From NCBI GenBank assembly GCA_018400515.1, contig JAGYMR010000062.1, positions 1-12,374 of the forward strand: DNA of 12,374 nt, read 5' to 3'. Shown here in pieces: positions 8,578-12,374 of the stretch. Below the pieces are notes generated by a model. That model was given only the letters and a program-made list of their open reading frames with translations. It ran no database searches and had not been told where the DNA came from. Source of the stretch: Tangfeifania sp. GTDB lineage: Bacteria; Bacteroidota; Bacteroidia; Bacteroidales; Prolixibacteraceae. Within the stretch, counting starts at the first letter, position 1. Every line of letters begins with the position of its first letter. The translations under genes and the position numbers were made by a program.

Positions 8578-9084
8578 TTAAAAATTTCCTCCCAGGGCTT
8601 TTCTCAAAATGGCCAGTGCCTTACTCATCTGTTTTTCAACAGCTTTGTCACTCACTCGGAGGTTTTGAGCAATTTCCCGGTAAGTGAGGCCATCAATGCG
8701 GTTCATCAGAAAGACGGTCCGGCTCTTTTCGGGCAGGTCAGCAATCACCTTTTGGAGCCTTTTATCATACTCCTTCATCTCTAGTTTATATTCGGGATTC
8801 TCATGATCTGACTCCTCCAACCAGGCCGACCGGAACTTCAGATCGTACTGCCGGCGCCGCCGGTTTTTTAAAAACCGGTTCCGGGCAATGGTAAACAGGT
8901 AAGGACGGAGGGTTCCGTCTTTCAGTCCCGCCCGTTTTTCCCATAAACGCAAAAATACATCCTGGGCAAGATCTTCAGCCAGGTGGACGTCGCCCGAAAG
9001 GTAATATAAATAATTCCGGATATATTCGTAGTTGTTTTCAAAAACAACTTTAAACCATCCGGCCGGATCCAGTTTGTCTTTCAT
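8578..9084 (-). CDS. ECF RNA polymerase sigma factor (FecI-like)
   Basis: A 168-residue ECF sigma factor from the ATG at 9084. The frame is open 39 codons further upstream, but that extension has no sigma homology and MKDKLDPAGWFKVVFENNY starts region 2 as expected. Region 2 covers about 10-80 (YEYIRNYLYYLSGDVHLAEDLAQDVFLRLW, then PYLFTIARNRFLKNRRRR), with core-polymerase and -10 recognition elements. Region 4 covers about 107-162 (LPEKSRTVFLMNRIDG, helix-turn-helix LTYREIAQNLRVSDKAVEKQM), recognising the -35 element. It resembles the expanded Bacteroidota group that works with FecR anti-sigmas. It is first in a locus with the receptor (51-base gap), FecR and lipoprotein genes, which are its likely targets, along with possible distant ones. 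The leader contains structured repeats described separately. Confidence 0.93.
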   Translation of the reverse strand: MKDKLDPAGWFKVVFENNYEYIRNYLYYLSGDVHLAEDLAQDVFLRLWEKRAGLKDGTLRPYLFTIARNRFLKNRRRRQYDLKFRSAWLEESDHENPEYKLEMKEYDKRLQKVIADLPEKSRTVFLMNRIDGLTYREIAQNLRVSDKAVEKQMSKALAILRKALGGNF

Positions 9085-9165
9085 AAAAATGATTTCCCAT
9101 ACCTCACCCTGTCTTTTTACCAACTTAAAAATACACAATTTATTTTGCAGAAAAGCAAAATCCCC

Positions 9166-9277
9166 CATCCGGGGCAAAGGTTTTCGGGGGCACTGAGACA
9201 AAAAACACTTCCGGGCATCCCCCGGCCGGGTTCAGGATGGTCGAACTTCTGAAATCTCCGGTCACCATCCCCGGATG
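9166..9277. repeat. Overlapping inverted repeats in the sigma leader
   Basis: Perfect inverted pairs seen by eye: CATCCGGGG (9166-9174) with CCCCGGATG (9269-9277), nine bases each; and GGATGGT (9235-9241) with ACCATCC (9264-9270), seven bases each. The two pairs share bases 9269-9270, so they cannot both form fully. CATCC at 9216-9220 can also pair with GGATG at 9235-9239. A 10-base palindrome CCCGGCCGGG lies at 9221-9230. Confidence 0.7.
9200..9225 (-). terminator. Candidate small intrinsic terminator or attenuator
   Basis: On the minus strand CCGGG (9225-9221), loop GGATG, CCCGG (9215-9211), then AAGTG and six T residues (9205-9200). The stem has only five pairs, all G-C, and the T-tract begins five bases after it, so termination strength is uncertain. 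It lies about 200 bases after the epimerase stop and 116 bases before the sigma ATG. It could end the epimerase transcript or attenuate the sigma transcript if a promoter lies upstream of it. Confidence 0.4.
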
Positions 9278-9427
9278 TAAGGAGGGCTTGTGAAATGATC
9301 CCGGCAGGGAAAACCCGGGAAATGGAATAAAACAAAAGATCCATTACGACTCCGCCCCGGGCATCTCCTTGGTATCCGGAGTAATGAAAAAAAATAACAG
9401 CACCCTCCAAAGGAAAAACAGGGGCGG

Positions 9428-10558
9428 TTATTCCTTCACCGAAAATTTAAAAATGGTGGTAGACTGATAAACCTCCCCGGGTTTTAAAAGGGTTGAGGGG
9501 AAATTGGGCTGGTTCGGACTATCGGGGAAATGCTGGGTTTCGAGGCAAAAGCCGGTCCGTTTCTCATAAGCAACGCCGCTTTTCCCAATCTCCGTTCCGT
9601 CAAGGAAATTTCCCGTATACAGCTGAATGCCCGGTTCAGTGGTAAATACTTCCAGGTACCGGCCGCTTTCGGGTTCATAGGCACTGGCAGCAAAAGAGAG
9701 CTCACCGGACTCCTTGTTCAGGACATAATTAAAATCGTACCCGTTTCCGTATTGAAGCTGGGGATGATCCGCATCAATGCGTTCCCCAATCGGATGCGGG
9801 GTTGTAAAATCGAGGGGGGTCCCGCTAATCTCTTTCAGATCACCGGCAGGGATCATGCTGTCATCCACCACCGGCGTCACCTGATCCGCATTTATGACGA
9901 GCACATGGTCGAGAATATCGCCGTTCCCTTCACCCCGCAAATTAAAATAGGAGTGGTTGGTCACATTGATGTGGGTGGGTTTTTCGGTGGTAACCCGGTA
10001 ATCCATTTTCAGTTCATTGTCATCGGTCAGGGTATAGGTGACTTTTCCGGTTATTTTCCCCGGAAAACCATTGTCCCCGTCGGGGCTTTCAATGGTAAAG
10101 GCGGCTTTATTTCCCGCTTTTTCAACATCCCATACTTTCCGGTACCAGCTGTCAGGTCCGGAGTGAAGACAGGCCTCCCCATTATTTACCGGCAACTGGT
10201 ATGTCTCTTCTCCAATAGTAAACTGAGCCCCTGCAATCCGGTTGGCAAAAGGTCCCACGACCGCACCGTGACTGGCACCGTATTGCTGGTATTCCTGCAG
10301 GGAGCCAAAGCCAAGAATAACATCGGCAAAGTTCCCATCCTTATCCGGGGTGTATACGGAGACAATCTTAGCTCCGTAGTTGGTCAGGGTTACCAGCATG
10401 CCTTGCGCATTTTCCATGGTATACATCCGGGTGGTTTTACCATCGATAACGCCTTCAAAGGAATCTTTTTCATAGGGCAGTTCAATCTCTTGCTGATCAG
10501 CGGGTGTGCAGGCCGCCAATAATGCAATGAACAGAATTTTTGTAAACGTGGGTCTCAT
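9428..10558 (-). CDS. galM: Aldose 1-epimerase (mutarotase), exported lipoprotein
   Basis: A 376-residue protein from the ATG at 10558. An in-frame extension to 10831 would overlap pruA and lacks family similarity. A lipoprotein signal 1-16 ends in the lipobox LAAC with Cys17, so it is probably periplasmic or outer-membrane anchored. The mutarotase core shows NYGAKI (60-65), FANRIAGAQF (104-113), LHSG (131-134), NHSYFNL with His202 as the likely general acid, GYDFNY with Asp275 binding substrate, and LETQHFPDSPN with Glu340 as the likely general base. The enzyme interconverts alpha and beta anomers of aldoses such as galactose or glucose; an exported form would prepare sugars for uptake. It lies 182 bases after pruA and has no sugar-catabolic neighbours here, so the pathway context is missing. 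The gene symbol follows the family; a paralogue with other sugar preference is possible. Confidence 0.92.
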   Translation of the reverse strand: MRPTFTKILFIALLAACTPADQQEIELPYEKDSFEGVIDGKTTRMYTMENAQGMLVTLTNYGAKIVSVYTPDKDGNFADVILGFGSLQEYQQYGASHGAVVGPFANRIAGAQFTIGEETYQLPVNNGEACLHSGPDSWYRKVWDVEKAGNKAAFTIESPDGDNGFPGKITGKVTYTLTDDNELKMDYRVTTEKPTHINVTNHSYFNLRGEGNGDILDHVLVINADQVTPVVDDSMIPAGDLKEISGTPLDFTTPHPIGERIDADHPQLQYGNGYDFNYVLNKESGELSFAASAYEPESGRYLEVFTTEPGIQLYTGNFLDGTEIGKSGVAYEKRTGFCLETQHFPDSPNQPNFPSTLLKPGEVYQSTTIFKFSVKE

Positions 10559-10705
10559 CTGAATATAATTTAAGCTTAAAGAACCATAAAAATAACCATT
10601 CGGAAAGAAAGAAACACGAACTTTTTTGACTTTCTTCCGGGAAAGGGGAGGAAATGGTGGCAGGTACCTGAAGTGATTGCTCTTTTTGCGGGCAGGAAAT
10701 CCATT

Positions 10706-10735
10706 TTCCCGCCCATTTCCGGAAATGGGCGGGAA
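10706..10735. repeat. 30-base perfect palindrome after pruA
   Basis: TTCCCGCCCATTTCC is followed directly by its exact reverse complement, giving a 15+15 base palindrome with no spacer, 5 bases beyond the pruA TAG stop. In RNA it would fold into a long stable hairpin with a minimal loop. Neither strand shows a T-tract right after it, so it is not a standard intrinsic terminator. It may stabilise or delimit the pruA mRNA 3' end, or be a dimeric-protein site upstream of the epimerase gene. Confidence 0.9.
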
Positions 10736-10740
10736 GATTT

Positions 10741-12374
10741 CTAGTGATCCGTATCGTCGGGTAAAAAGTTGGGGTACATATAATGGGCGGGAGGCACAAA
10801 ATTCTCCTTGATGCTGCGAACGGAAGTCCACCGCAACAAATTAAACAGGGTTCCCGCTTTATCGTTGGTCCCTGAGCCCCGGGCTCCGCCGAAGGGTTGT
10901 TGTCCGACAATGGCCCCGGTGGGTTTATCATTGATGTAGAAATTGCCGGCGGTATTAACCAGCCGTTGGGTCATCTTTTCAATGTTCCGGCGGTCCTGAG
11001 AAAAAATGGCACCTGTCAGCCCGTACATGGATGTATGATCTAATACATCAAGGGTTTTTTCCATTTTTTCATCCTCATAAACATAGACGGTAAGGACGGG
11101 GCCGAACAACTCTTCCTGCATGGTGATATAATCGGGTTTTTTGGCTTCAATGACGGTAGGTTCAATAAAATAACCTTTCGACTTGTCGCATTTTCCTCCA
11201 ATAATGACATCGGCCTCTTTATCTTCCCGTGCCCGGTCGATGTACCCCTTCAATTTATCAAAAGAGGCCTCATCAATAACGGCATTGACGAAGTTAGTAA
11301 AATCTTCGGCGGGACCGGTCTTTACCGTGGCCAGGTCCTCCTTCAGCCGTTTTTTCAGTGCAGGCCAGAGGCTTCTGGGAATGTATGCGCGGGAAGCAGC
11401 GGAACATTTTTGCCCCTGATACTCGTAAGCCCCGCGGATGAGGGCTGTTGCCAGTTCAGGAATATTCACCGTATTGTCTGCAAAAACGTAATCTTTTCCG
11501 CCCGTTTCACCCACAATGCGGGGATAGGTTTTATACTTGTAAATGTTATTCCCGATGGTTTTCCAGATGCCCTGGAATACTTCCGTGGAACCGGTAAAAT
11601 GGATTCCGGCAAACCGCTCATGTGTCAGTACCACATCAGCAACCACCGGTCCCGGAGCAAAAACCAGGTTAATGACCCCGTCGGGTACACCGGCCTCCCG
11701 GAATACCTCCATCACCACCCCGGCTGAGAAAATCGCTGTTTTGGATGGTTTCCATACCACCACATTCCCCATCATGGCCGGTGCAGCAGGCAAATTCCCG
11801 GCAATGGCCGTAAAATTAAAGGGCGTCAAGGCAAAAACAAACCCTTCCAGCGGACGGAATTCATTGTAGTTCCAGACTCCCCGGACCGACGCAGGTTGCA
11901 TCTTATAAATATCACTCATCGCCTTCACGCCGAAGCGGAGGAAGTCCGAGAGCTCACAAGCCGCCTCGATCTCTGCCTGGTAAACGTTTTTCGACTGCCC
12001 CAGCATGGTGGCGGCATTGATTTTTGACCGGTAAGGACCGCTAATTAAATCGGCCGCCTTCAAAAAAACGGAAGCCCGGTGTTCCCATGACATGTTCGCC
12101 CACGATTCACGTGCTTCCAGGGCTGCATCAATGGCCATCTCAATATGGCTCGAATCCCCCTGGTTGTAATATCCCAGGGTATGCTCCAGATCATGCGGGG
12201 GAAACATACGAATCTTCCGGTCGGTAAAAACATCCCGACCTCCAATAACCATAGGCAATTCCGTTTCCTGCGACCGCAATTCATCAATCTTCTTTTGCAC
12301 ATCCAACCGCTCGGGACTCCCGGGCGCATAACTCTTAACCGGCTCATTTTTGGGTTCCGGTACATTAAAAAATC
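10741..12374 (-). CDS. pruA: Delta-1-pyrroline-5-carboxylate dehydrogenase (partial at N-terminus)
   Basis: The coding frame continues through the right window edge. Upstream of a TTG at 12306 the reading is FFNVPEPKNEPVKSYAPGSP, which is the conserved N-terminus of this family, so the TTG is not the start and only the first few codons are missing. About 543 codons are visible, matching the roughly 540-residue stand-alone (ALDH4A1-like) enzymes rather than bifunctional PutA. It oxidises glutamate-5-semialdehyde to glutamate with NAD+ in proline catabolism (EC 1.2.1.88). Counting from the TTG codon: Glu267 in ETGGKD (codon 11508-11506) and catalytic Cys301 in GQKCSAASR (codon 11406-11404), the same 34-residue spacing as in human ALDH4A1; TPFNFTA and FTGS lie in the cofactor-binding part, GQQPFGGARGSGTNDK near the C-terminus. 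Cytoplasmic. No proline dehydrogenase gene is visible here; it may lie beyond the edge. Confidence 0.96.
   Translation of the reverse strand, partial: FFNVPEPKNEPVKSYAPGSPERLDVQKKIDELRSQETELPMVIGGRDVFTDRKIRMFPPHDLEHTLGYYNQGDSSHIEMAIDAALEARESWANMSWEHRASVFLKAADLISGPYRSKINAATMLGQSKNVYQAEIEAACELSDFLRFGVKAMSDIYKMQPASVRGVWNYNEFRPLEGFVFALTPFNFTAIAGNLPAAPAMMGNVVVWKPSKTAIFSAGVVMEVFREAGVPDGVINLVFAPGPVVADVVLTHERFAGIHFTGSTEVFQGIWKTIGNNIYKYKTYPRIVGETGGKDYVFADNTVNIPELATALIRGAYEYQGQKCSAASRAYIPRSLWPALKKRLKEDLATVKTGPAEDFTNFVNAVIDEASFDKLKGYIDRAREDKEADVIIGGKCDKSKGYFIEPTVIEAKKPDYITMQEELFGPVLTVYVYEDEKMEKTLDVLDHTSMYGLTGAIFSQDRRNIEKMTQRLVNTAGNFYINDKPTGAIVGQQPFGGARGSGTNDKAGTLFNLLRWTSVRSIKENFVPPAHYMYPNFLPDDTDH

Larger units (their letters stand above)
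9085..9427. other. Intergenic leader between the epimerase and sigma genes
   Basis: These 343 bases hold the 3' region of the epimerase transcript and the promoter/leader of the sigma gene. Visible are a terminator-like hairpin (9200-9225), overlapping inverted repeats (9166-9277), and TTTTGC (9143-9148) facing GCAAAA (9155-9160) across six bases, about 60 bases before the sigma ATG. A weak hairpin with a T8 run on the minus strand close to the epimerase stop (about 9389-9427) could be a poor terminator. No convincing sigma-A-type promoter was recognised. The minus-strand open frame spanning this area has no protein-like signature. Confidence 0.5.

Noticed and set aside
9085..9201. N-terminal extension of the sigma factor to an ATG at 9201
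   Set aside because: The added 39 residues have no sigma-factor similarity and cross the leader; the ATG at 9084 gives a normal-length ECF sigma.
9530..10522. A 330-codon open frame on the plus strand, antisense to the epimerase gene
   Set aside because: It lies wholly opposite a well-supported mutarotase with intact catalytic motifs, shows no recognisable domain and has no leader; it is a by-product of codon bias.
10569..10580. 12-base palindrome TTTAAGCTTAAA just before the epimerase ATG
   Set aside because: Short and AT-rich, so likely by chance; no paired site or spacing pattern supports an operator.

Overview
The window looks like a chromosomal segment of a member of the Bacteroidota, plausibly a Bacteroidales/Marinilabiliales-type environmental bacterium (the order is a guess). 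Three things point there: an ECF sigma factor, FecR anti-sigma and TonB-dependent receptor set in which the receptor has an STN plus carboxypeptidase-regulatory-like N-terminus and the FecR ends in a DUF4974-type domain; A-rich rather than Shine-Dalgarno leaders before most genes; and a lipoprotein whose acidic residues directly after the lipidated Cys resemble Bacteroidota surface-export signals. No tRNA, rRNA, IS element, integrase or CRISPR array was seen.

Layout. Left edge, minus strand: a tight three-gene run of a Tudor/KOW-like small protein (1571-1032), a secreted alpha/beta-hydrolase esterase (1029-130) and the zinc-ribbon start of a NUDIX hydrolase that runs off the window (129-1, too short to show in a simple ORF scan). 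After a 324-base divergent gap, a LysE-family exporter lies on the plus strand (1896-2537) and overlaps tail to tail with a short-chain dehydrogenase on the minus strand (3332-2529). Everything to the right is on the minus strand.

The centre is a four-gene locus, in transcription order: ECF sigma factor (9084-8578), STN-containing TonB-dependent receptor (8526-5887), FecR-like anti-sigma (5656-4811) and a DUF4382 lipoprotein (4789-3653), closed by a good intrinsic terminator (3614-3574). The inferred logic is cell-surface signalling: the receptor's STN domain senses ligand uptake and signals through FecR to the sigma factor, which should activate the locus. The order is unusual because the receptor gene separates sigma and anti-sigma, and there is no SusD. 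The terminal gene is the most striking object in the window. It is a lipoprotein with an acidic Asn/Gly/Asp insert inside DUF4382 and a C-terminal run of 30 Asp residues, 27 of them encoded by an uninterrupted GAT microsatellite. A metal- or cation-binding surface protein serving the receptor is a reasonable but untested hypothesis.

Right edge, minus strand: delta-1-pyrroline-5-carboxylate dehydrogenase (pruA type; its first codons lie outside the window), a 30-base perfect palindrome directly after its stop, and a lipoprotein aldose 1-epimerase (10558-9428). The 343 bases between the epimerase and the sigma factor hold overlapping inverted repeats and a small terminator-like hairpin.
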